64,000 nucleotides of DNA, from the NCBI RefSeq assembly GCF_002902965.1, contig NZ_CP026107.1, forward strand, positions 806,001 to 870,000. The letters are read 5' to 3'. The number at the start of each line of letters is the position of its first letter. Position 1 is the first letter of the stretch. A program made the translations under genes and the position numbers. This document shows, piece after piece, positions 1 to 8,293 of this stretch. This stretch comes from Paraburkholderia hospita. GTDB lineage: Bacteria > Pseudomonadota > Gammaproteobacteria > Burkholderiales > Burkholderiaceae. Below the pieces are notes generated by a model. That model made no database searches. It saw only the letters and a list, made by a program, of their open reading frames with translations, and was not told the DNA's origin.

Positions 1-54
1 TCCGGCGTAGAATCTGTCTGTATTGAGCGTCCCACTGAACCGGGAGAATCGCAT

Positions 55-465
55 ATGGAAGCCGATTCACAACGCGAACTCGCGCAACTCGTCGTCGTGC
101 GTCCCGACAGGGAAATTGCTACGACGCAGCGCTTGCCGTACTTCGTCGGCATTTCGTCAACGACGGCGGGCGCGCAGGGCCTGTCGATGCATCTCGTCGT
201 CGTTCCGCCCGGCGGACATGCCGAGCCTCACATCCACTGCGGTTATGAAACGGGAATCTATGTGCTCGAAGGGCGCGTGGAGACGCGTTATGGGCCGGGC
301 CTGCGTCAGTCGATCGTCACGGAGGCAGGGGATTTTCTGTTCATTCCGCCTGGCGTGCCGCATCAGCCGTTCAATCTCAGCATGACGGAGGCGGCGCGCG
401 CGGTCGTGGCGCGTAATCGTCCTGATGAGACGGAGCAGGTGTTGCCGTATGAGGTCGGTGAATAA
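55..465 (+). CDS. Cupin-domain protein
   Basis: A 136-residue single-domain cupin of unknown substrate. Both cupin motifs are visible: the first carries H59, H61 and E65 (PHIHCGYETGIYVLEG) and the second carries H103 in GDFLFIPPGVPHQP, which together make a normal metal site. The ATG at 55 is preceded by a gggaga ribosome site. No signal peptide or membrane segment is seen. Small cupins of this kind can be isomerases, dioxygenases or sugar-binding proteins, so no specific reaction can be assigned. Its 3' end is followed within about 30 nt by repeat element R1. Confidence 0.85.
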   Translation: MEADSQRELAQLVVVRPDREIATTQRLPYFVGISSTTAGAQGLSMHLVVVPPGGHAEPHIHCGYETGIYVLEGRVETRYGPGLRQSIVTEAGDFLFIPPGVPHQPFNLSMTEAARAVVARNRPDETEQVLPYEVGE

Positions 466-788
466 TCGCAAGCGGTTCGGTGTATTGGAGCTTGCGCTGG
501 CATCCGGTTTGGTTTTTTTGGCTTTGCGCTGGCATCCGCGATATGCCTTCGTGCTTCAAGCGTCGCCCCTGTGCGGGGCGGCACCTACTTTTCTTTGCCG
601 CCGCAAAGAAAAGTAGGCAAAAGAAAGCGGCTAACACCGCCAGCGCTAGTTATTGCCTGAGGGCCCCCACAGGGTCTTACGCTTCACGCGGCAACGCCCT
701 TGTTCGCGTGCGTTGCCAACGCTCTCTCTGCGCGCCTCACCCGCTTCACGCACCCGCGTTGCGGCACGCCGTGCCAGACAGTCCTCCG

Positions 789-926
789 CCGCCCAGGTGG
801 CAAACTGTGTGTAGGTTGTCGCACCGCACAGGTTAGTGCTCTTACCAGAAACACCAGCCTTGCTATTCAGCCCGGAGTGATGCGCCTGTGGCGCGAAAGC
901 CTACACACAGTTTGCCACCTGGGCGG
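789..926. repeat. R1 central 27-bp inverted repeat and 84-nt core
   Basis: A perfect 27-bp inverted repeat (789-815 and 900-926, sharing GGCAAACTGTGTGTAGG) brackets a core at 816-899. The same unit occurs at 18726-18862, 38090-38226 and 57480-57617. The R1 core begins TTGTCGCACCGCACAGG, and its reverse complement matches the R4 core, although the flanks of R1 and R4 have the same orientation. Confidence 0.9.
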
Positions 927-1147
927 CAGAAATCATTCGCTGCCGCCAGCCCTTGAGCGGGCGATTGAGGCGGGTGAGGCGCACCGCAAGGGTGCTGGCA
1001 ACGAACGTGGGTCACGTGGTTGCCGCGTGAAGCGTAAGAACCTTCGGGGGCCCTCAGGCAGGAACAAGAACTGACGGTGTGAGCCGCTTTCTTTTGCCTA
1101 CTTTTCTTTGCGGCGGCAAAGAAAAGTAGGTGCCGCCCCGCACAGGG

Positions 1148-1382
1148 GCGACGCTTGAAGCACGAAGGCATAACGCGGATGCCAGCGCAAGGGCAAACCC
1201 ACAGGGCGACGCTTGAAGTACGAAGGCATAACGCGGATGCGAGCGCAAGGGCAAACCCACAGGGGCGACGCTTGAAGCACGAAGGCATAACGCGGATGCG
1301 AGCGCAAGAGCAAACCCACAGGGGCGACGCTTGAAGCACAAAGGCATAACGCGGATGCCAGCGCAAACGCAAAGACACACCA
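1148..1382. repeat. 59-bp tandem array in R1
   Basis: Four head-to-tail copies of a 58-59 bp unit start at 1148, 1206, 1265 and 1324, each beginning GCGACGCTTGAAG and containing the block CATAACGCGGATGC. The same unit borders the other R elements once or twice in either orientation. This array is the longest in the window. Confidence 0.9.
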
Positions 1383-1638
1383 GCAAGGCATGCGCAGCAA
1401 CCACCGTAACGCGGATGCCAGCGCAAAAGGCGAGCACGCCGACCGGCAACGCCTGAAACACAAAGACAAAACGTAGCTGCCAGCAAAAAAGCCAAAACCC
1501 CGACATGCAACGCCCGCGCCGCGAAGGCTCAAACGCTATCAGAAAACCTGATCGCTTCGATCCAAATTACGCGTTTTTCTTACACCGGCGAATCCTGCAT
1601 AGTAGACACACCACGATACACGCGAGGTAACGACTGCC

Positions 1639-2490
1639 ATGAACATGCGAACCGACCCCGCATTGCTCGCCGACCCACAGCTGAGTTTTGCGACCGTCGC
1701 ATCGGGCATCTGCATTCCCTATATCGAGCGGGGCGCGGGCGAGCCCGTCGTGTTCGTACACGGTTCACTCTGCGACTACCGCTATTGGGACGCGCAGATC
1801 GCGCCTTTGTCCGCGCAGTTTCGCTGTATCGCGCCGAGCCTCAGTCACTATTGGCCTGCCGCCGAAGCGTGCATCCAGAACGAGTTCGGCTGGCAGGAAC
1901 ACGTCGGCGAGCTGGCTGAGTTCATCGTTGCGATGGATCTCGCACCCGTCCATCTGGTGGGGCATTCGCGCGGCGGCTGCATCGCATTCCAGCTTGCGCG
2001 CGACTATCCGCGTCTGGTCAAAACCTTGACGCTCGCCGATCCGGGCGGCCCGTTGCAACTGGACGGTATGCGCGAAGCGTCGTTGCCCTCGGCGATGAAT
2101 GCATTGCGCGCCAAGGTGGCCGGCATGATCGAGGAGGGCGTCGTGGAGCCCGGCCTCGAACTGTTCGTCGATTCCGTCAGTGCGCCGGGCGCATGGAAAA
2201 AGAGCACCGACGCGTTCCGTATGATGGCGATCGACAACGCCAGCACGCTGCCCAAGCAGTTTCTCGATCCGCTGCCCGCCTATTCGCGCGATACGGCGTC
2301 ACAGGTGACATGCCGGACACTGCTGATCGACGGCCAGAAGAGTCCGCGCATGTTCCGCAATAACGTCGAGAGCCTCGAAGGCTGGATCTATCTCGCGGAA
2401 AGAGGCACGATAGCGGGCGCTTCGCACGGTATGAACGTCGCGAATCCAGCCGCGTTCAACAGAATGCTGAGTTCGTTCATCGACTACTGA
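1639..2490 (+). CDS. Alpha/beta hydrolase
   Basis: A 283-residue alpha/beta-hydrolase-fold enzyme. The oxyanion region FVHGS lies near residue 39, the nucleophile elbow GHSRGG places the catalytic serine at S110, and a C-terminal GASHGMN supplies the likely catalytic histidine near 263. The sequence looks like esterase or C-C hydrolase relatives, but the substrate cannot be told. There is no signal peptide, so it is probably cytoplasmic. It lies alone on the + strand between repeat R1 and a convergent GNAT gene 17 nt beyond its stop. Confidence 0.85.
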   Translation: MNMRTDPALLADPQLSFATVASGICIPYIERGAGEPVVFVHGSLCDYRYWDAQIAPLSAQFRCIAPSLSHYWPAAEACIQNEFGWQEHVGELAEFIVAMDLAPVHLVGHSRGGCIAFQLARDYPRLVKTLTLADPGGPLQLDGMREASLPSAMNALRAKVAGMIEEGVVEPGLELFVDSVSAPGAWKKSTDAFRMMAIDNASTLPKQFLDPLPAYSRDTASQVTCRTLLIDGQKSPRMFRNNVESLEGWIYLAERGTIAGASHGMNVANPAAFNRMLSSFIDY

Positions 2491-2507
2491 CGCGCACTAA
2501 AACCCGC

Positions 2508-3023
2508 TCAACCGAGCCGCAGAACCATCTCGACTTCGCGATCCGTGTCGTCGTCGATCGCTGCTTCGCACGGCTCGTCTTCCACGGCTTCAAAGCCCGT
2601 CGACCGGTACAGCGCGATCGCGCTGACGTTCTCCACGCCTGTATTGAGCGCGATCTGGGTCAGGCCCATCGCGCGCGCCTGATCGACGGCAGTCGCGATC
2701 AGTCGCCGCGCGATGCCGCTCCTTCGATGCGTGTGCACGACGAACAGCCCCCACAGAAAGCCCTTTTGCTGCGCGGGACGCAGCGGATAACGCCGCAATC
2801 CCGTAACGGCCACGAGCGTCTCGCCGGCGAAAGCGCCGAATACCACCTGATTCGCCGTCGCGCAGATGCGCGCCTCGATTTCATCGATCGTTCGTTTTTC
2901 TTCTTCCTCACGTGTCGACAAAAAAGTCTCCGGGGCTTCGTCGATCGCGCACAGACGCAGCGACGCGTAGGCGGCGGCGTCGCTGGCGCATAAGGGGCGG
3001 ATGATCGGGCTGGCTGATTCCAT
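2508..3023 (-). CDS. GNAT-family N-acetyltransferase
   Basis: A 171-residue single GNAT domain. The acetyl-CoA-binding segment is around RRSGIARRLIATAV, followed by the usual GLTQIALNT strand and the ALYRSTGFEAV turn typical of the family C-terminus. The acceptor is unknown. The gene is convergent with the hydrolase gene and divergent from the MFS gene at 3350, with a 326-nt intergenic region on that side. Confidence 0.85.
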   Translation of the reverse strand: MESASPIIRPLCASDAAAYASLRLCAIDEAPETFLSTREEEEKRTIDEIEARICATANQVVFGAFAGETLVAVTGLRRYPLRPAQQKGFLWGLFVVHTHRRSGIARRLIATAVDQARAMGLTQIALNTGVENVSAIALYRSTGFEAVEDEPCEAAIDDDTDREVEMVLRLG

Positions 3024-3349
3024 CGCGCGATTTTAAGGTACGGGCGGTGGTGATGGCTTCACTGGCTCGAATCGTTGATTGAAATACGTCGTCGTACAAC
3101 ATTCATCTAAGAATACGTTTCTCAGTCGCCGCGGGCAAACAAAGTGAATGCGGAATGGCCCTTTCAGCGCAGCACTGCTCAATCCCGCAAAGGATCGCCA
3201 GGGTAAACGCCGGATTGCCAAAAATGGTGCAGCGCTTCAATCTGTCATCAGACAACCTATGAGGCGGAGAATGTGTTCCCACATTCGTTGCACTCGCCGG
3301 TTGCGCAATCTTGCCGGCTGAACGCTGGTGCGCAAGGAGGAGACATTAC
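3024..3349. other. Intergenic regulatory region without a gene
   Basis: No credible coding frame was found in these 326 nt between the divergent GNAT and MFS genes. The part nearest the MFS gene holds two short palindromes, at 3243-3254 (TGTC-ATCA-GACA) and 3269-3286, which are the only candidate operator structures. The rest shows nothing recognisable. Confidence 0.5.
3269..3286. promoter_or_regulatory. 18-nt palindrome upstream of MFS gene
   Basis: Perfect 7-bp arms GAATGTG and CACATTC separated by TTCC, centred about 70 nt before the MFS start. It is a plausible operator for a dimeric regulator, but no dedicated regulator is adjacent. Confidence 0.4.
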
Positions 3350-4726
3350 ATGGCCAACGTTGTGCAAGGCGTGACCGCTGAGCGGCGAACCCGCATCCGC
3401 TACGGGATTGTCGCGATGCTGTTCTTCGTCACGGCCGTCAACTATGCAGACCGTGCAACGCTTTCGATGGCTGGCACGTCGATGTCGAAAGACCTCGGTC
3501 TGGATGCGGTGGCCATGGGCTTCATCTTCTCCGCGTTCGGCTGGTCGTATGTGATCGGCCAGTTGCCGGGCGGATGGCTGCTCGACCGCTTCGGCTCGAA
3601 GCGAGTCTACGCGGCCAGCATTTTCATCTGGTCGCTGTTCACGGTCATGCAGGGCACGGTGACCTTTCTGAGCGTCTCACTCGCCGTCACCACGCTGTTC
3701 GCGCTGCGCTTTCTGGTGGGCCTCGCCGAAGCGCCGTCATTTCCTGCCAATGGCCGCATTGTCGCTTCGTGGTTTCCCGCTGCGGAGCGCGGCACGGCAT
3801 CGGCCATTTTCAATTCCGCGCAGTACTTCGCGACGGTGCTGTTCGCGCCGATCATGGGCTGGGTCACGCACCGTTTTGGCTGGCCGTATGTGTTCTATTT
3901 CATGGGGGCAGTGGGCATCGTCGTGAGCCTCGTCTGGATGAAGACGGTCTACAGCCCGAAGGACCATCCTCGCATCAGCCGCGCAGAACTCGACTATATC
4001 CAGGAAGGCGGCGCGCTCATCGACATGGACCGGCCGAAGAAGAGCCGCGCCGCGAATCAGGCCGCAACGCTCGCCGGTGCTACGACGCAAAGCGCGAACG
4101 AAGCGCCGAAAGGGTCGTACGTCAAGCAACTGCTCAGCAACCGGATGCTGCTTGGCGTGTACATCAGCCAGTATTGCATTACCACGCTCACGTATTTCTT
4201 CCTGACGTGGTTCCCCGTCTATCTCGTCAAAGAGCGTGGCATGTCCATTCTCAATGCGGGCTTTGTCGCCGCATTGCCGGCCGTGTGCGGATTCGTTGGC
4301 GGCGTGCTCGGTGGCATCTTCTCCGACTTCCTGATCCGCAAGGGCTGCTCGCTGACCGTCGCGCGCAAGGTGCCGATCGTCGTGGGCATGTTGCTGTCGA
4401 CGAGCATGATCGCCTGCAACTACGTGGATTCTTCGGCCGTCGTCGTTGCGATCATGGCGTTTGCGTTCTTCGGCAAGGGCCTGGGCGCGCTCGGCTGGGC
4501 TGTCGTTGCGGATACATCGCCGAAGCAGATCGCGGGTCTGAGCGGCGGCATGTTCAACATGTTCGGCAACGTCGCCGCCATCACGACGCCGATCATCATC
4601 GGCTATATCGTCAAGGCGACGGGGTCGTTTAGCGGCGCGCTGGTGTTCGTCGCCTGCAATGCGCTGGTTGCGATCGTCAGCTACCTGGTGATCGTGGGAG
4701 AAATCAAGCGCGTTGAATTGAAGTGA
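3350..4726 (+). CDS. MFS transporter, anion:cation symporter (GudP-like) family
   Basis: A 458-residue twelve-helix major facilitator. The N-terminal stretch with NYADRATLSMA and the loop GGWLLDRFGSKRVY match the ACS family, which takes up sugar acids such as glucarate, galactonate or related carboxylates by proton symport. The start at 3350 was chosen because a strong aaggagg site lies just upstream, while the longer frame begins at TTG without one. No sugar-acid dehydratase lies beside it, so the substrate is open. A good hairpin terminator follows at 4736. Confidence 0.9.
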   Translation: MANVVQGVTAERRTRIRYGIVAMLFFVTAVNYADRATLSMAGTSMSKDLGLDAVAMGFIFSAFGWSYVIGQLPGGWLLDRFGSKRVYAASIFIWSLFTVMQGTVTFLSVSLAVTTLFALRFLVGLAEAPSFPANGRIVASWFPAAERGTASAIFNSAQYFATVLFAPIMGWVTHRFGWPYVFYFMGAVGIVVSLVWMKTVYSPKDHPRISRAELDYIQEGGALIDMDRPKKSRAANQAATLAGATTQSANEAPKGSYVKQLLSNRMLLGVYISQYCITTLTYFFLTWFPVYLVKERGMSILNAGFVAALPAVCGFVGGVLGGIFSDFLIRKGCSLTVARKVPIVVGMLLSTSMIACNYVDSSAVVVAIMAFAFFGKGLGALGWAVVADTSPKQIAGLSGGMFNMFGNVAAITTPIIIGYIVKATGSFSGALVFVACNALVAIVSYLVIVGEIKRVELK

Positions 4727-4735
4727 GTCCACAAG

Positions 4736-4779
4736 GCCCGCTCTGCTCGATTGCCGTATCGAGCGTAGCGGGCTTTATT
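4736..4779 (+). terminator. Rho-independent terminator after MFS gene
   Basis: Stem GCCCGCT/AGCGGGC with an inner stem CTCGAT/ATCGAG, followed by TTTATT. It lies 10 nt after the MFS stop and just before the 3' end of the convergent GNAT gene. Confidence 0.75.
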
Positions 4780-4792
4780 ACGCCGCCGCATT

Positions 4793-5662
4793 TCACCACA
4801 CCGCCTGGCTCGTAATCGCGAACTGCTTCAACTGCGCATCGACAGGAAGCGGTCCATTGCACATCATCTTCTCGATGCTATCCACATGCGGCAGCCCAAG
4901 TCCTTCGAGCCACGACGAAAGCCCGAACTCGACGGGCGTATCGATCCGCACGAACATACCCGCGTGGAGCGCGAGCCAGTGACTGATGAGCGCCTTCGCG
5001 CGGCTGGAATCCGGCGAGTCGGGCGCGACGACGGGACCGATCACATGCCCGTCGCCAAAACGCCTGAACAGTGCAAAGCCGATCAGTTCGCCATCGCGAT
5101 CGAGCGCGATGCCGCTCGCGATATCGAGCAGTGCCGGCAGCAGATCGCGCCGGTTCAGTCCGCTTGCGCGCGAAGCGAGTTCGACGAGCCGCGGCGCGTC
5201 GTTGACGCCGAGCGGGCGCAGCCGCTCACCCGGTGGCAGTGAAACGAGCGGCGGCTGAAACGCCGCGCCCTGATGCTGGTTGATCGTGCCGATGCGCTGA
5301 AAGCCCAGTTTCTCGCACAGCGACAGGCCAGCCGGGCTCGCATGAATCAGCAGCGTGCGCGTGCCGAGTTCGTTCATCAACAGTTCGATCAGCTTGCGTC
5401 CAACGCCGCTTCGCTGCCGCTCAGGCGCGACGATCATCATGCCGAGCGTCGCAGCCTCGCCTCCGAAGCGCCACGCAAGCGCGGTGCCGATCACGCCGCT
5501 CGCGTCTTCGGCGACGAAGCCTTGACCGATACGCGCCGCGAAGCGCCAGTCGTCGGGACGATGCCGCCATCGGACGGCGCTGGATAGCGCATGCGCTGCC
5601 GCGATGTCGTCGGAGGTGAAAGGGCGATAGTCGATCACATCGTTCCTGTTTGGGTCGGACAC
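4793..5662 (-). CDS. Two-domain GNAT acetyltransferase, paralogue A
   Basis: About 289 residues with two GNAT-like halves. The N-terminal half carries the acetyl-CoA loop RQRSGVGRKLIELL; the C-terminal half is a degenerate second domain (GERLRPLGVNDAPRLVELA onward). It is clearly paralogous to the gene at 39614-40516, and shared stretches include RPFT-DDI-AAHALS, GFVA, KLGF--IGTINQHQ and RASGL. A GTG start at 5662 is preferred over the ATG at 5689 because a GAGGAG site lies six nt before it. Acceptor unknown. Confidence 0.8.
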   Translation of the reverse strand: MSDPNRNDVIDYRPFTSDDIAAAHALSSAVRWRHRPDDWRFAARIGQGFVAEDASGVIGTALAWRFGGEAATLGMMIVAPERQRSGVGRKLIELLMNELGTRTLLIHASPAGLSLCEKLGFQRIGTINQHQGAAFQPPLVSLPPGERLRPLGVNDAPRLVELASRASGLNRRDLLPALLDIASGIALDRDGELIGFALFRRFGDGHVIGPVVAPDSPDSSRAKALISHWLALHAGMFVRIDTPVEFGLSSWLEGLGLPHVDSIEKMMCNGPLPVDAQLKQFAITSQAVW

Positions 5663-5721
5663 GCCGGCCTCCTCGTTCTGAAGACACATACCGTGACTCT
5701 CTCACTGTATTGCGCGCCTGA

Positions 5722-5734
5722 CTAGGACGATCCT
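5722..5734 (-). promoter_or_regulatory. 13-nt motif upstream of GNAT paralogue A
   Basis: CTAGGACGATCCT lies 59 nt before the start of paralogue A. An identical 13-nt string lies 55 nt before paralogue B at 40572-40584. It contains AGGA-CGA-TCCT, a short palindrome, so it may be an operator or a conserved promoter part. Confidence 0.5.
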
Positions 5735-5900
5735 TTTGCCGCGCGCGTCGCAAACGCGCGGCAGATGATGCAACGCAAAACGCGGGGTTCAGGCGACGAT
5801 AACGCGTCAATTGTGCTGTGGGCGCTTTTTTGTCGGTGCAATATGCCGCGTCCGTGAGCCTACGATTTCCAGCATCGAAGGCAATCTAGGACTCACGCAA

Positions 5901-7379
5901 ATGGACCGTTTCGATCCCGCAACGATCGACGTGCGCAGCGGACATTTCATCGGCGGATCATATGTCGATGAACATGGCCCGCGAATCGACGTCGCACGCC
6001 CATCGGATGGCGTAGTCTACGCATCGGTGCCCGTCGCCGACTCGGCCATGATCGACCGCGCCGTGCAGAACGCATGGACGGCATGGCGCACGAGCGGCTG
6101 GGCGCGCATCGCGCCGCGCGAACGTGCGCGCGTGCTGCGGCGTTTCGCCGACCTCGTCGCCGCGGATGCAGAAACGCTCGCGCCGCTCGAAGCGCTCGGC
6201 TCGACGCGGCCCATTCGCGACGCGTTCAACTGGGACGTGCCGTTCACCGCGGAAGGCATCCGCTTCTACGCGGAGTTCGCCGACAAGATCGGCGGCGACG
6301 TTGTCGCGACCGATCACGATCATCTCGGCATGACCATCGCCGAACCGTATGGCGTGATCGCCGCTATCGCGCCGTGGAATTTCCCGCTCGTGATGGCGTC
6401 GTGGAAGATTGCGCCCGCGCTCGCGGCGGGCAACGCGGTCGTGCTGAAACCCTCGGAGATGACACCCTTTTCCGTGCTGCGGCTAGCCGAGCTGGCCATC
6501 GAAGCGGGCGTGCCGCCCGGCATCTTCAACATCGTGCAGGGCGACGGACGCACGACAGGCGACGCACTCGTGCGTCATCCGCGCATCGCGAAGGTGACGT
6601 TCACCGGCTCGACGCGTACGGGCGCGGCGATCATGGCCGCCTGCGCCGAAACGGGCACGAAGCCCGTCACGCTCGAACTGGGCGGCAAGAGTCCGCAGAT
6701 CGTATTCGCCGACGCACCGCGTATCGACGATGTCGCGCGCCGCATTGCAGGCGCGATCACAACCAACGCGGGACAGGTATGCGTCGCGGGCTCGCGGCTG
6801 CTGGTCGAACGGTCGATCGCAGACGCACTGGCTGAGCGTATCCAGCGCATCTTCAGCGAACTGAAGGCTGGCGCGACATGGACGCCAGGCATGACGCTGC
6901 CACCGATCATTTCCGAGCCGCAAGCTGCGCGCATCGAAGCCATCGTGGAGCGCAGCATTGCGAGCGGCGCGGCCTTGCGTTGCGGCGGCCAACGCGCGGA
7001 CGCAGCCACGCCGGGAGCCTTCTACACGCCGACGCTGCTCACCAACGTCACGCCGCAAACGGACGCCGTGCGCGACGAGATCTTCGGTCCCGTGCTGACC
7101 TTACAAACCTTCGACAGCGAAGACGAAGCGCTCGAACTCGCAGCCCATCCCGACTACGGCCTCGCGGCGGGTGTGCATACAGCGGATCTGGGCCGCGCGC
7201 TGCGCATGGTGCGCGGCATCGAAGCCGGCACGGTATGGGTCAACCGCTACGGCCGTACCAGCGATTTCATGATCCCGACGGGCGGCTACAAGCGCTCGGG
7301 CCTGGGCAAGGATCTCGGGCGGCAGGCGTACGAAGCGAATCTGCGTTTCAAGAGCGTGCTGATCGACGTTCGCGCCTGA
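5901..7379 (+). CDS. NAD(P)-dependent aldehyde dehydrogenase
   Basis: A 492-residue ALDH-superfamily enzyme that oxidises an aldehyde to an acid. Visible motifs are PWNFPLVMASWKIAPAL in the cofactor domain, the general-base glutamate in LELGGKSPQIVF and the catalytic cysteine in GQVCVAGSRLL. ATG 5901 fits the family N-terminus (DVRSGHFIGGSYVD); the longer GTG frame adds unrelated residues. It opens a + strand run of eleven genes ending with an AraC regulator at 18323, and probably removes the aldehyde made by the flavoenzymes downstream. Exact substrate unknown. Confidence 0.85.
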   Translation: MDRFDPATIDVRSGHFIGGSYVDEHGPRIDVARPSDGVVYASVPVADSAMIDRAVQNAWTAWRTSGWARIAPRERARVLRRFADLVAADAETLAPLEALGSTRPIRDAFNWDVPFTAEGIRFYAEFADKIGGDVVATDHDHLGMTIAEPYGVIAAIAPWNFPLVMASWKIAPALAAGNAVVLKPSEMTPFSVLRLAELAIEAGVPPGIFNIVQGDGRTTGDALVRHPRIAKVTFTGSTRTGAAIMAACAETGTKPVTLELGGKSPQIVFADAPRIDDVARRIAGAITTNAGQVCVAGSRLLVERSIADALAERIQRIFSELKAGATWTPGMTLPPIISEPQAARIEAIVERSIASGAALRCGGQRADAATPGAFYTPTLLTNVTPQTDAVRDEIFGPVLTLQTFDSEDEALELAAHPDYGLAAGVHTADLGRALRMVRGIEAGTVWVNRYGRTSDFMIPTGGYKRSGLGKDLGRQAYEANLRFKSVLIDVRA

Positions 7380-7593
7380 CGAATCAGGGCAACTACCTAC
7401 GACGCGATAACGCCAGAAAAGCCGCCGCATAGTCTGCTGCCGACGCCCCTCAAAACGCGTGGTTTGTATCGTCGGAGGCATTCGAATCAGCGACCACCGT
7501 ACTTTTTGCACTGTTTAAATTTTCCACAGGGATGCGTTTCCTGTTCTCGCCACTGAACTCCGCATGAGTTCACAACACGATAGGACTGACACC

Positions 7594-8262
7594 ATGATCG
7601 ATTTCGAGCCGAAGTACATCACGTTCGACTGCTACGGCACGCTGACGAAATTCCGCATGGCCGACATGGCTCGCGAGATGTACGCCGACCGCCTGCACGG
7701 CGCGGAACTGGAGCAATTCGTCGCGTTCTTCGCGGGTTATCGCCGCGATGAAGTGCTCGGCGCATGGAAGCCGTATCGCGACGTGATCGTCAACTCGGTG
7801 CGCCGCGCCTGCAAGCGCATGAACATCGAGTTCAATGAAGCGGAAGCTGAAAAGTTCTACCTCGCCGTGCCGACGTGGGGCCCGCACCCGGACGTGCCGG
7901 AAGGTCTGTCGCGTCTGGCGAAGAAGTACAAGCTCGTGATCCTGTCGAATGCTTCGAACGATCAGATCCAGAGCAACGTCGACAAGCTCGGCGCGCCGTT
8001 CCATCGCGTCTTCACCGCGCAGCAGGCGCAATCGTACAAGCCGCGCATGCAGGGCTTCGAATACATGTTCGACCAGTTGAACTGCAATCCGCAAGACGTG
8101 CTGCATGTGTCGTCGAGCCTGCGCTACGACCTGATGACGGCGCACGACATGGGCATCAAGCACAAGGCGTTCGTCAAGCGCGGCCACGAGCCCAGCACGC
8201 CGTACTACGAGTACTACGAAGTCGACACGATCGGCGACCTCGCGGCGCAGCTCGGCCTCTGA
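7594..8262 (+). CDS. HAD hydrolase, type II haloacid dehalogenase-like
   Basis: About 222 residues. HAD motif I is FDCYGTL with the nucleophile at D12, motif II is LSNAS, a lysine sits in SYKPRMQGFEY, and the last motif region is SSSLRYDLMTAHDMGIK. Family members are L-2-haloacid dehalogenases or phosphatases. ATG 7594 follows an AGGA site, while the ATG at 7564 has none. It sits between an aldehyde dehydrogenase and a DAO flavoenzyme; the same trio recurs at 21.4-26.6 kb, suggesting a pathway role rather than detoxification of halogenated acids. Confidence 0.85.
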   Translation: MIDFEPKYITFDCYGTLTKFRMADMAREMYADRLHGAELEQFVAFFAGYRRDEVLGAWKPYRDVIVNSVRRACKRMNIEFNEAEAEKFYLAVPTWGPHPDVPEGLSRLAKKYKLVILSNASNDQIQSNVDKLGAPFHRVFTAQQAQSYKPRMQGFEYMFDQLNCNPQDVLHVSSSLRYDLMTAHDMGIKHKAFVKRGHEPSTPYYEYYEVDTIGDLAAQLGL

Positions 8263-8293
8263 TCCACGCAAGCCATCCGCGCAAAGGCACCCG

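Larger units (their letters stand above)
491..1500. repeat. Palindromic intergenic element R1
   Basis: First of four related long inverted-repeat elements (R1-R4). The left arm has a 15-bp perfect hairpin (584-598 with 603-617) and the right arm has its counterpart (1097-1111 with 1116-1130). The arms converge on a 27-bp inverted repeat (789-815 and 900-926) around an 84-nt core. Outside the right arm lies a 59-bp tandem array (1148-1382) that decays into partial copies up to about 1500. Long reading frames here are by-products of the repeats. The element fills most of the gap between the cupin and the hydrolase gene. Confidence 0.9.

Noticed and set aside
585..617. Hairpins of the R elements as ordinary rho-independent terminators
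   Set aside because: The stems are strong, but no T tract follows; the T-rich part is inside the stem, so I describe them only as structural parts of the repeats.
1148..1382. Possible CRISPR array
   Set aside because: The repeats are adjacent without spacers, and no cas genes are present.
863..1532. Three long overlapping minus-strand reading frames in R1
   Set aside because: They are translations of the 59-bp repeat and hairpin arms. The repeated peptide (CFKRRPCG) appears in several frames and at all four R loci, which means non-coding repeats.
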